Part shown: positions 23,000 through 32,561 of the stretch, in pieces
How positions within the stretch are numbered: position 1 is the stretch's first letter
Layout of the letters: each line of letters starts with the position of its first letter
NCBI GenBank assembly: GCA_002049455.2
Contig: KV918891.1
Location: forward strand, 124,001 to 188,000
DNA from: Porphyra umbilicalis
Taxonomy: Eukaryota > Rhodophyta > Bangiophyceae > Bangiales > Bangiaceae
Length of the DNA stretch: 64,000 nucleotides
Direction of reading: 5' to 3'
Made by a program: the position numbers and the translations under genes
Notes under the pieces: generated by a model
What the model was told of the DNA's origin: nothing
Databases searched by the model: none
What the model saw: only the letters and a program-made list of their open reading frames with translations

Positions 23000-23170
23000 T
23001 AACTCCATTCGCTTACAGCGTCATCGCGACCCTTGCAGCACTGACACGCATTCAGATCCCTGAGAACACGAATGCAGACTGCCACCTCTCAAACGGAATG
23101 CAAGTCCCTTGATTTAAGTATATGTGTGCATCACTACACTTTGAGAGCACCCTGTCCTAAAGGCCAGAGA
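23000..23170 (+). mobile_element. R1 repeat, 3' portion (split copy)
   Basis: Matches the reverse complement of about 48065-48225. It begins TAACTCCATTCGC at the second TA copy and runs to GTCCTAAAGGCCAG. Together with 12649-13190 it reconstitutes one R1 copy of about 0.71 kb. Confidence 0.85.
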
Positions 23171-23406
23171 ATTCAGTGACTCACACGTTGCTCCTCCAGA
23201 TGGGAAGATGGGGCCGACGTTGCTGGAATCAGGGATGAGAGGAAATAATTATCATGTCATGGTTTCGACGATAAATGTGGAAGAATCATCCTAACCATCT
23301 GGTCTGTGGGATGATATCATCACTACGTGGCTTCCTCACGCCCACAAGATTGGCCGATCCACTACTGTACGTGAAGGAAACGGGTGCCGGTGTTTTCGCA
23401 GCTAGT

Positions 23407-23788
23407 AGAGAGTTTTTGCAGCACGCGCGAGAAGCACTTCGTGAGACGGTCGTGACAGCTCGTTTCCGGACAGGTTTGTGTCCGAACGGGCTGGACTGTC
23501 CACAATTCTAGTATCGGTGAGCGGGCAACTTTATTCCGTGAGTTCTCACGCGGATCGAGGCGCGGATGTGAGACGGAGAGGTCGCGGGAATGGTCCGTGG
23601 ATGCCGGTCGGCCTTCTCACGGTCGTGACAGATCCGGGAAAATGATCACGACCCGTGAGAAGCTGTGAGACGGAATGCTGTATCCGACTCACATCCAGTG
23701 CCCGGTTGTGCGTTTGAGATGCTTCATCCGACCGAAATTCTCACAAACATCTCACAAACCCTTCTCACACGCGTTGCAAAAACTCTCT
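23407..23788. mobile_element. 382-bp MITE with a 3-bp target duplication
   Basis: Terminal inverted repeats AGAGAGTTTTTGCAGCACGC (left) and AGAGAGTTTTTGCAACGCGT (reverse complement of right) continue to GAGAAG. The 3-bp direct repeat AGT flanks both ends (23404-23406, 23789-23791). Internally it is rich in dispersed GTGAGA/TCTCAC motifs. It encodes no protein. Superfamily is not clear. Confidence 0.75.
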
Positions 23789-23791
23789 AGT

Positions 23792-25054
23792 GTCCATTCT
23801 ACTGCTCGCGAGGCTCAAATGAGCCTCGGATAAAGCTCACTTGAGCCTCTGTTGGAATCGGCGGTTCTACGCCACCTGAGTAGTAAATCGGGCATTCTGG
23901 CGCATACAAACCAACGTTCTTGCTTGTCTTAGCCATGCTACAGGGCGCTGCCACGGTTTTCTCAGTGCAATGTGATCGTAACCTCTTCAGGAGGCCTGTC
24001 ATGTGCGGAGTGAAGCACGGTGTACAGAGATCAATGCAAACAAGCAGTACGAACAGCGGCACCCCCCGCCGAAAACCATGTCACGGGCGGAAGAAACGCG
24101 TTGACTCTCAAACAGTGCTACAATCGACGGGTGCTGAGGCAGCTCACCCCGTTTATTTGAGAAACCCCTCTGACCTATGGACAAAGTCTTGCGCACTCAG
24201 TGCCGCTGTTGGCCCCCAGAAACACGGCTCGGTGTGGCTGTGCCTTGCGTTTCCGGACTCGCATATATGCCTGGCACTGACGACTCCACCCCTTGGCCTC
24301 TGCACGGCCTCTCATCGCGCCCACTGTTGGCGAGAATGAATGACGAGAACCATCAGGTGCAGCGCTGAATCACGACTCTGCTGCCACGAACTACCTCTCG
24401 GCATGTATGTGTTGGGCATGCATAGTACTGACCGCGCACGAAAGCCGGACGGCGCAGACCACGATGATACCGCTCGCATGCGGACATGAGAGCGGTATGA
24501 GGAGAAGCCGCGCGGGCACGTGTACTGGGCGGAACAGTTCTGCGGGCGTGAGAGTCGCCCGATATCAACACGGCGTCTGGTGCGTAGTTGAGTAACAGGA
24601 ACATTTCTACCTGTTACGCATGACGAAAGCTGAACTGTTGTACGGACAGTCCTGGCCGGCGGGGATGGTGGGGGGACGCATAGGGAGTCATACAGACTGT
24701 TGTTTCTCCTGGCGCGTATAAGCCCTCTTTGGAGCTCGTACGGCTGGCAGAGATCGACCGCAAGAGGCGAGCTGGCATCTCATTCCGCCGTTGCTCCCTT
24801 TCCACATGGCTAGGGAGTAGCAGAGAAGAGGAGATAGCCCACGTGTGTACGAAAAACGCATCGCCCTTGTTCTCTGGGTAAAGGCATGAGGGTAAGGCTA
24901 TCCCTCTCTACGCAGGCGTGGCAGCGGTCAAGCAGCGCGTCCATCCCTCATCCAGAGAAGATTCGACTCTCCTTTCAATTTCTGTGTCATTACAATCAGT
25001 TGTACTTGAATTGCGAAGGACACGTGTATGACGTATCAGGAAGTGGAAAAGAAC
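23792..25054. other. no recognisable gene
   Basis: Contains the short palindrome GAGGCTCAAATGAGCCTC at about 23813-23830; a related GAGGCTCAAATGAG motif occurs at about 42820. Under the giant-element hypothesis this stretch would once have been contiguous with 40031 onward, that is, just downstream of the piggyBac gene. I find no TTAA-bounded terminus in it. Confidence 0.4.
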
Positions 25055-25056
25055 TA

Positions 25057-25108
25057 TGGCGCGTCCCAGAAGAATGATCGGATCCGAGAAAAGCTCACAG
25101 CAAGTCAC
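25057..25108 (+). repeat. left 52-bp terminal inverted repeat
   Basis: Starts TGGCGCGTCCCAGAAGAATG directly after TA and is identical over 52 bp to the reverse complement of 39979-40030. A related CACAGCAA motif follows at about 25116. Confidence 0.85.
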
Positions 25109-26289
25109 GTCCGGTCACAGCAAAATTGTTGGTAAATCCTCCAGCTGTCAGCACTTTCTCTAGCACGCGATTGGCTGAAATCCGCAATCCACTCATGAGC
25201 ACTGCAACGAATCGTGATTTGCGTCCATGTGAGATCTGTAAACATCTTCCGACCTGACTGATGACAGATCTGCAAAAGGAGACGGGGTTGACCTGTGTGT
25301 TGAGTTCCGCTGGGGACTGCTGTTGGCTGCTGTGGCGGGCTGTGGACCAGCCGTCTCCGACATCTTCCAATCTTGCTGCCATCGTCGAGCGTTGATTGGT
25401 CAGATGCGGTCTCTCGTGCTTTGTCTTCCAAGCACAGTGTTGCTGTGGGTTGCTGCGGATTCTCTTCGCAACTCACAGCACGCTCCACAGCAAGAAATTC
25501 CTGCAAGAATTGGTTCTGGAGGCATCCGACCTCATCGCTTGGCGCCACGTTGCCCAATGACCTGGTTCCTTTCGCAGCTGCTTCAGGGATGCACTCTGCA
25601 GCAGAAGCACCTCAGATCCGAACACCGAGTCCTTCCCCGTCGTTCTTCCCTCCGCGGCCTCTGTCGCACCACGTCCTCGTCCTTCACCGTCCACCTTCTC
25701 GTGCCCCCAAGATGGGGGCCCGTACTCCCTCACCTGCGGATGGCACGGGCGTACGAGACACCGCGACGTGCCTGCTGTTTTTTTCGTCGCCCCCCCCTTG
25801 CGTTACCTTCGCCCGAAGCGCGCCAGCGCTGCCCCCCCCCACCTGCCAGTGAACGATTGCATTCTGGCGCCTCGCTGCTGCAGAAGCAAGCAACCCCCCC
25901 CCAACATGAGCTCTCCCCAACGCCCCCCCGTACCCCGGTGCACAACCCCACGAGAATCACCACCAGCTGCCCAAGTGGTTCAGTCTGGTGGACGATCGAG
26001 AGAAGGCTTGCAAGTCTCAGATCAGATCAGTTGATTCTGATCCACATCCAGAAATTCGAGTGTAAGCCCTGTCCTGTCGCGATGCCTGCATCAGATTGTG
26101 TGGCCCGCTCGACTTGGAGCCGGTTGGAGGGGGGACATGTTCAAGGCCGATCAAGGAGGAAGGGACGAGGACGTCCGAGTGCGCATGGTCGCTACGACGG
26201 TGAGACTTGCAATCAGATTTCCACGGAACTACGGCAACCACTGCCAATTACTGCAATCAATACAATTCGCGTAGTTATGCGCGTAGCAT
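25109..26289. other. no recognisable gene
   Basis: Open frames on both strands, none with a recognised motif. Runs of C at about 25791-25798 and 25832-25840. A minus-strand frame at 25105-25557 runs into the terminal repeat and is probably fortuitous. Confidence 0.4.
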
Positions 26290-29200
26290 TCTTGGTGACG
26301 AGACTACGCGCCGTTGACGCCGCCCGCCCAGCACCACGACCTGCGGCGCCCCCGCGTCGGCGGCGCCCGTCAAGACCATCAAGAGACCGTCGTCGCTCGT
26401 GTGCTGGGTGGCTCGCTGTTACTACAGCCGCTGGCTGCGTTCGTGGCGCTTCTAAACTTTAGCGGGTCGTCGGCGGCGGCGCCGCCGACTTGGCGGCGCT
26501 CGACGGCATCACGGGTGGCGCACACGCCGCGCCGACGGCGGCGTCGCCGGCCGCCTCACACTCAACAAGACGCCGTTGTTTTTGGCGGGCGCTGGGGAGG
26601 GCAGGTTCTGGGAGCTGCCCTTGTGCGTGGGGTGGTCGTCGTCGGCGCCGCCGGCGAGTTGACCGCGCCGGACGGCGTTAATGGCGGCGCGCCTGCGGCG
26701 CCGGCGGAAAAGTTGACGGCCGCTACACACTCGCCAGGACGCTGTCATTTCTGGCAGGCACTGTGGTCGGCAGCTGATGCTGCTGGCTCCAGCGCGGGGT
26801 GCGGCCCCCGCGCCAAGTGGTGCGTCGGCGGGTTTGCTTGAGTGCGGGGGGGGGCTGTCGGCGGCGATGCCGCCGCATTTGTCGCTCTCGACGGCGTGTC
26901 GGGCGGTGTGTCGTCGGCGCCGACTGCCGCGTTGCCAGCCAGCGCCCATAAACCAAAACTGTCTAGAGGTGTGCGCTCCTCGGGGGTGGGCCCGTTGTTG
27001 CTGCCGCTTGCAGGAGATGTCACCTCGTCGACCGGCGGGTAAGAGGGACAGTTGGGGCACGTGGGGTAGTCGTCGTCGGCGCCGCCGGCGAGTTGGCCGC
27101 GCCAGACGGCGTCTACGACGGCGCTCCTGGGGAGCCGACCGCCACATCGGCGGCCGATGCCACTTTTCAGGTTTTTGTCGCTTCTGGCGGGCGCTGGGGA
27201 TGGCGGCTGATGCTCCTCCTGCCGGTGCGTGGTGCGACCGCGCCAGCTGGTCGCTCAGTGGGCCTGCTCGAGTGCAGGGAGGGGTTTTCAGCAGCGCTGA
27301 AGAGGCATTCGTAGTCATCGAAGGCGAGTTGGGCGGTGCGTCGTCGGCACCGATCGCCATGCTGCCAGCCGATGCCCCCAAAACCAAAATGCCGTCGCGG
27401 TTTTCGCTCGCCGGGGGGGGGAGCTGTTGTTTCTGCCGCCAGCAGGAGGTGTGGCTCCGCCGACGGCCGGGTCGGAGGGGACGTTGCGGTGCTGGGGGCG
27501 GCTGCTGCGGTGCGTGGGGGGGGGTATTCAGCAGCAGTGCAGCCGAATTGGCGGCGCTAGGCGCTGTCAACGGCGGTGCGCATGCGGTGCCGCATGACAC
27601 GTCCCTGGCCGACACCACCAGAACCCAACAGCTTCCGTGGTGTGCGCTCGCGTTGGAGGGGCTGCTGCAACTGCCGCCAGCAGGTGGTGTGGCCCCGCAA
27701 ACCGGAGAGTAGGGTGGGCTCTTAAGGTGCGGAGGGCGGTCGCCGCCGCTGCGGCCGCCGACTTTGCCATGACCGACAGCGTTTCGGGCCGCGCGTCGGC
27801 GCCACTGACCGGCGCGTCGCCGCTCACCGCGACTAGAACTAAAACGCCAAATTTCTGTGCTCGCGCGCGCGGGGGGGGTGACTGTTGCTGTCGCGCTCGG
27901 CGGCGCAGACCACCAAGTTTCTTGCGGCCGCCGCCTGAACAACTACGCGGTCGTCGATCGCGCCATGGGGGGGGGGAGCTGTTGCTGTTGCGGTCGGGGC
28001 CCTTGCGTCAGTGGCCTCCACCAAAGCTCCCTTGTCGAGCGCCGCGCCGAGCGCCGCGTCGGCGGCCGCCGCCACCCCCACCACGTCAAGCGCCTCGACG
28101 ACGGCCGCCACCACCGCCCTTTCGTCGACAGCCGCACCGCGGGCGGCCGCTACGCCCACTATGTCAAGGGCCTCATCCGCGGCCTTCATCTCCTCTTCTC
28201 GTTGAGGGCCTCGTCGACGGCCGCCGCCTCCCCCCACTCGTCGAGCGCCTCGTCGGGGGCCGGCACCGCCTTCATGACGCCGAAAGCCACGTTGGCGTCC
28301 GCCGCCACGCCAAACACGTCGGACGCCTCGTCGGCGGCCGCCGTCGTCCCCCGCTCCTTCGAGCCCCGCGTCGGCGGCCGCCGCCTCCCCGCACTCGTCG
28401 AGCAACGCATCGGGGGCCGGCGCAACCTCCACCACGCCGACCGTCGCGTCGGCGGCGGCCACCACGCCAAACACGTCGACCGCCTTTTCGGCGGCCGCCG
28501 ACGGCCCCCGCTCCTTCGAGCGCCGCGTCGGCGGCCGCCGCCTCCCCGCACTCGTCGAGCGCCGCATCGGGGGCCAGCGCAACCTCCATCACGCCGACCG
28601 CCGCATCGGCGGCGGCCACCACGCCAAACACGTCGGCCGCCTCGTCGGCGGCCGCCGACCGCTCCCGCTCGTCGAGCGCCGCGTCGGGGGCCGGCACCGC
28701 CCCCACCACGCCGACCGCCGCGTCGGCAGCCGCCGCCACGCCAGGCACGTGGACCGCCTCGTCGGGGTCAGCCGTCGGCCCCCGCTCGTCAAGCGACGCC
28801 GCAGAAGGTAACGGCGTGGCCCGCGGCGCGTCGGCGATGCCGATGGCCACGTCGCTGACGGCGACCACCACCAGAAATGCCGTGCGCAACTGTTTGTGCG
28901 AGCGGTGTGGGGTCTGTCGTTGTTGTGGAAAGGTTTCAGCGTGGCCCCGCCGATGATCGGCCTGGCGGGCACCGTTGGGGTGCGCGGGGGAGGTCTCGGT
29001 TCCGCCGGCACCGAATTGAAGGTGCCGGACGGCAAGTAGCGCGACGAGCTGGCGGTGCCGTCGGCCGCGTCCCCGACTGCCACCATCCCAAAAAATGCAA
29101 TATCGTGCTTCTCTGCGGGGGATGTGGGGGATGCTGTTTATGTGGCAGGCTGCCGGCGTGGCCCCGCGGACGGGCGGCCTGGTCGGCGCCGCTGGGGTGC

Positions 29201-29480
29201 GCGGGGTAGTTGCCGGCGTCGCCATCGCCGCATTGGCGGTGCGCAACGGCGTGTCGCGCGCCGCTGCGGTGGCGACAGTCGCGTTGGCCACCGCCACCCC
29301 AGAAATCGTGCTGCAGTTCTTTGTGCGTTGGGCTGATGGGCTGCTGCTGCTGCCCCAGGCTCCCTTTGTTGCCCCGCCGACGGACGAGCTGGTCGCTGCC
29401 GCCTATGTGCGGAGGGGGATTGTCGGCGCCGCCGCGGCTTTTTGCCTCTTCCGTCGCTGCCGCCGACCCGGGCGGCGCGC
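26290..29480. repeat. 3.2-kb degenerate GC-rich repeat array inside the giant element
   Basis: A recurrent module of roughly 210-240 bp has a CTGTTGxTGCxGCC core followed by a GxCCCCGCCGACGGGCGG-like segment. Its cores fall near 26990, 27420, 27660, 27885, 28912, 29128 and 29338. Between about 28000 and 28860 a second, tighter array interrupts it. The long open frames here on both strands follow from the base composition and repeat periods, and I do not call them genes. Confidence 0.65.
28000..28860. repeat. inner tandem array (units about 115-155 bp)
   Basis: Units contain GCGTCGGCGGCCGCC, CTCGTCGAGCGCCGC, a TCGGGGGCCGGC segment and CACGCCAAACACGTCG. Copies of the TCGGGGGCC segment lie near 28254, 28408, 28567, 28684. 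On the minus strand the units read as an acidic Ala/Asp-rich repeat, but a stop-free frame is expected from this composition. Confidence 0.65.
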
Positions 29481-29761
29481 GGGTCGATTCTCCGTCCAAC
29501 GGCGCGCGGTCCGTCGCCGCCGCCGCGCACACTCCCGCCTCTCGCCGCGTCGGTTGGCCGCCCCCGCACGTCATGGACGCATCTGGCGGCCGGGCGCCAG
29601 GAGACGACGCCTGCCCCGACTGTCGACCCTTCACCTGCCACGAGGATGAGGGCTCGGAACACTTGCGAAAGGGGTGGGGGGGGTGCACGTGGTAGATGTC
29701 GGTGCGAGGCTGGGAGACGCGTCTGTTGCATCATAAAACAGGACAATACACAACGGCTTCT

Positions 29762-31186
29762 TTAACGACAGCCCGCCTTTTTCCAGGAGATAAGGGTGGT
29801 GTCCTTGAGCATATCAAACTCAGTAAAGCCCTCCGACAAAACGTAGACATGCATACGCCAATGGGGCTCGGAAGAAGGGTTCCCAGCACCAGCGTGGACA
29901 GCATCCCCCCTGAAAACAACGCAGCAGCCCACCGGCACATGCAAAACAAAGCAATCCTCCTCTGTCGCAGCACATGTCGCCTCGTTCTCAACGACGGGCT
30001 CAAACGTCTTCGCCCTCCTTCCCGTCCTCTTTCCCCTCCCCCTCGCCTTGGCAACGGTCTCCCCCGCCCCCGTCCCCCCCGCGCCCACAGCTGGTGTCAG
30101 CTGCACCCCCGGCCACGTACGCAGCTGCGTGTTATCCTGGACGGCGAGGAGGCCCCCAAGCACGCGTGGAGCACCATTGCCGACGAGCGACACAGGCGCC
30201 GCGTCAGTGTGCGCAAGCTGCTGCTCAGCACTGGGCTCTGAAAACAGTAGCACAGGAGAATACGAAAAGTAGGGGATACAAAAGAGGTGCGCAAGCAGAA
30301 AGCACATACCGTCCATGGCGGCAAGTCCGGCCTGCAGACCCGGCACCAGCCCCAGTCTGGCCAGATTCCCAGCGTCCAAGGCGAGTTGACGACGACCGTT
30401 GTCACCGCCTGCGCCGCGCTCCTTCGCCTCCGCCGCCGGCGTCGTATTAAATATGACCTCCATCGTACTCTGCACGACCTCCATTGCCTCGCCGAGCGCG
30501 AGAGCCGCCCTTTGCGCACCCAGTGCGCCGCCGAACACCCAGAAGCCGGCACCGCCCCTGCTGAGCGCCTTGTGCACCACGTCCACGGGCCCGCCCAGGG
30601 CCCAGGTCCCAGCACGCATCACGTCGACTGAGCGTGCGGCCGCCAAGGCGCCATCGACGGAACGCACCAAAATGGCCTGAGGGCACGCTACAGGGCCACA
30701 AAGTGCGAGGGCTTGCCGCAGCTTGAGAGCGCCGGCGCCGCAGACCGCCGCAAACTGTTGTAGCTCGGGCTCTTCCTCAAAACAGAGAGTCGAAGGGGGA
30801 AACTCTGGAGCGGACCGTGGAGAATCAGAATGTGGTTCCGACCCAAAAACCAATGGTCCCGACGCGGTGGGGTTAAGGGGATGAAGGGGGGCGGCTGGGG
30901 TGGTGGAGCCCGAGTCTGCCGCCGGTGTTGGCGGGGGGGGGTCGCGAGCCGCACGAAAACGGGAGAGTTCATCTCGGGCTGCGCAAGTGGCAAATTCCTT
31001 CGGAGCCCATGATGACGAGGAAGAGGCGTCCACGGCTTCACCGCGCAGTGCCCGACGGCGCTGCAGCTTTTCGGCGTTGGCTCTGGCGTTCCAGGCCCGT
31101 TTGTACGCCGAGTTGTAGGCACGGGCCCAGACAGCCTTCTCCTCCACAGTCATCCCCGCCAAGGTAGGAGGTCGCCCCGGCACCAT
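29762..31186 (-). CDS. 2-oxoglutarate/Fe(II)-oxygenase-like protein, one intron
   Basis: Minus-strand gene of 450 residues from the ATG at 31184-31186 (MVPGRPPTLAGMTVEEK). A 72-bp intron at 30238-30309 (GTATGT...TTTTCAG) is removed; it is a multiple of three, so the frame is also open through it. The N-terminal 60 residues are Arg/Ala-rich and the next 100 Pro/Ser-rich. The C-terminal third has the arrangement of a double-stranded beta-helix oxygenase: an HxD pair (QQLAHTDAAPVSLVG), a distal His in VVFRGDAVHAGAG and an Arg 13 residues later (PHWRMHVYVL) suited to a co-substrate carboxylate. Related proteins of the TET/JBP and AlkB groups modify nucleic-acid bases, and TET/JBP homologues are known to travel with fungal KDZ transposons. 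Substrate here is unknown. It lies inside the candidate giant element. Confidence 0.6.
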   Translation of the reverse strand: MVPGRPPTLAGMTVEEKAVWARAYNSAYKRAWNARANAEKLQRRRALRGEAVDASSSSSWAPKEFATCAARDELSRFRAARDPPPPTPAADSGSTTPAAPLHPLNPTASGPLVFGSEPHSDSPRSAPEFPPSTLCFEEEPELQQFAAVCGAGALKLRQALALCGPVACPQAILVRSVDGALAAARSVDVMRAGTWALGGPVDVVHKALSRGGAGFWVFGGALGAQRAALALGEAMEVVQSTMEVIFNTTPAAEAKERGAGGDNGRRQLALDAGNLARLGLVPGLQAGLAAMDGMCFLLAHLFCIPYFSYSPVLLFSEPSAEQQLAHTDAAPVSLVGNGAPRVLGGLLAVQDNTQLRTWPGVQLTPAVGAGGTGAGETVAKARGRGKRTGRRAKTFEPVVENEATCAATEEDCFVLHVPVGCCVVFRGDAVHAGAGNPSSEPHWRMHVYVLSEGFTEFDMLKDTTLISWKKAGCR

Positions 31187-31389
31187 GTGTGTCAAGGGTG
31201 GCTCCAACAGGAAATGCGCGACGGAGAACGCCGCGTCGTCCGCTGTCGAGCGCTCGAACGAGACCTAGGCTCAGGCGCTCACCTAAGGCTCTCAGCGAGC
31301 CTCGGACGCTTCACGCACTCAAAGAACGCACAGCGCACAATTCCTCTCGGAAAAATGCTGAGCACCCAACTCTCTGTCAGTAAGAACGT

Positions 31390-31666
31390 TTTTTGGACCG
31401 CTGTGAGCCAATCGTTCCCTCGGATTGCCTTACATGGAGGTTCTTTGGACGCGTAAGAGCCAGTGAATCCCCGTGGAGTGACATGCTGCGAGGAAATTTG
31501 GGGACCGCTTCAATGACCCCACAGAGTGTCAACAGTAAGCCTGTGCGGCGCTTCAGAGCGAGACGAGGCCGTCCAGTGGGCTGCCAGTGAGTTTCTTGGA
31601 CTCTTGCGAGCCATTCGTTTCCTCCAGCAACCAGCAAGACGTTTCTTGGACGCCTCTGAGCCAATG
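31390..31666 (-). promoter_or_regulatory. four-copy TTGGAC-N6-GAGCCA repeat upstream of the oxygenase-like gene
   Basis: Copies at about 31390-31412, 31438-31463, 31591-31617 and 31641-31666 share TTGGAC-N6-GAGCCA with conserved flanks. The motif has a TTGG...CCAA dyad, reminiscent of half-sites bound by a dimer. They sit 205-480 bp upstream of the predicted start of the oxygenase-like gene (transcribed leftward). A regulatory role is inference from position. Confidence 0.5.
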
Positions 31667-31669
31667 GCG

Positions 31670-32311
31670 CACTGTCAAGTGGCATGACGTGACCACCTGG
31701 TGGGTCGCCTCTGTCGTCCTCCCCAGCGCCAGAGCGTCGGCTGTCCGTCGTCTCCATGCGTTTTTCACCCACTCTGGAGTCAGACGTCGTCGTCAGACAT
31801 TCTGGGCGGCGGCGCCCGCCGCGGTGCTGCGCCGGCCAACCCCATTGCTCCATCGTCCCTACGCACACTGCCTCCCGAAAGCTCAATCCCAGCGGGTGCG
31901 GGTTGTGGGCAGCGGGCCTCTGCGGGGACTCCTCGGCGGTATTCGCCATCGCGCATGGTACAACCGCCGCGCCTCAGCCCCCCCACCGCTCGCGCGACTG
32001 ACACAAGCTACACAGAAGCAGTGGCCACTTTTGTTGATGAGGTCACCATAAATATGAAAAAGAAAACTACGTACCTGAACGCCAGTTGCCTTCGTCGGCG
32101 ATACATACGCAGTCGTCTCACCAATTCATCACTGTGAACCCGGAGGGGTCTCTGTCTTCTTTGCTTGACTGTCTTGCGCGCGTCCATCTGCTTCCTAAAG
32201 CAGAGTGCATGAGCAGCAGGAGACGTCAGAGAAAAAGAAAAAAATGCGGCAGACAAGCAGAAAATACAACAAACAGGCCGAAACAAGAAGAAAAAAAACA
32301 TAACTAGCTCA
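31670..32311. other. no recognisable gene; A-rich 3' flank of the transposase
   Basis: No coding motif seen. The segment 32215-32305 is A-rich, contrasting with the surrounding GC-rich DNA. Confidence 0.4.
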
Positions 32312-32319
32312 CTCTTCAT

Positions 32320-32561
32320 CAGGGGTTGTCAGGATAAATATCCGATATCCTGGGCTACTGTAATTGCAAACAAAACGACTATATTCGACGTCATTTTACC
32401 CGAGCGGCTCGGGATATTGACATAGTGACGTCCAGAGCATTCCGTAGGTGGTCTTTTTTTCTTCAGTGGACAATCATGGACGAATATTCTGCGACATATT
32501 CTGGATAATATCCGTATTCTGGCCCGGATACGGCCAAAAAACCATATTCTGACAACCCCTG
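32320..32561. mobile_element. 242-bp hAT-type MITE inserted at the transposase stop codon
   Basis: Ends are CAGGGGTTGTCAG and its inverse (CTGACAACCCCTG). It is flanked by a perfect 8-bp target duplication CTCTTCAT (32312-32319 and 32562-32569). CAGGG-type termini with an 8-bp duplication are diagnostic of hAT elements. It lies across the 3' end of the IS630-like gene. Removing it and one duplication restores GAT GAA GAG TGA, the original end of that gene. Confidence 0.88.

Noticed and set aside
12649..23170. 12649-13190 and 23000-23170 as two independent R1 fragments
   Set aside because: They abut the two ends of one transposon, share its TA and align end-to-end on the intact R1, so they are one split copy.
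24908..25108. Shared peptide YGASQKNDRIREKLTASH (25050-25108 and antisense of 39979-40035) as a conserved protein
   Set aside because: The identity is at the DNA level, stops where the inverted repeats stop, and both copies border TA; it is a terminal repeat, not a conserved exon.
27637..28956. Long plus-strand ORF of 439 codons and minus-strand ORFs over the same DNA
   Set aside because: Both strands and several frames are open because of GC-rich tandem units; no non-repetitive domain is present.
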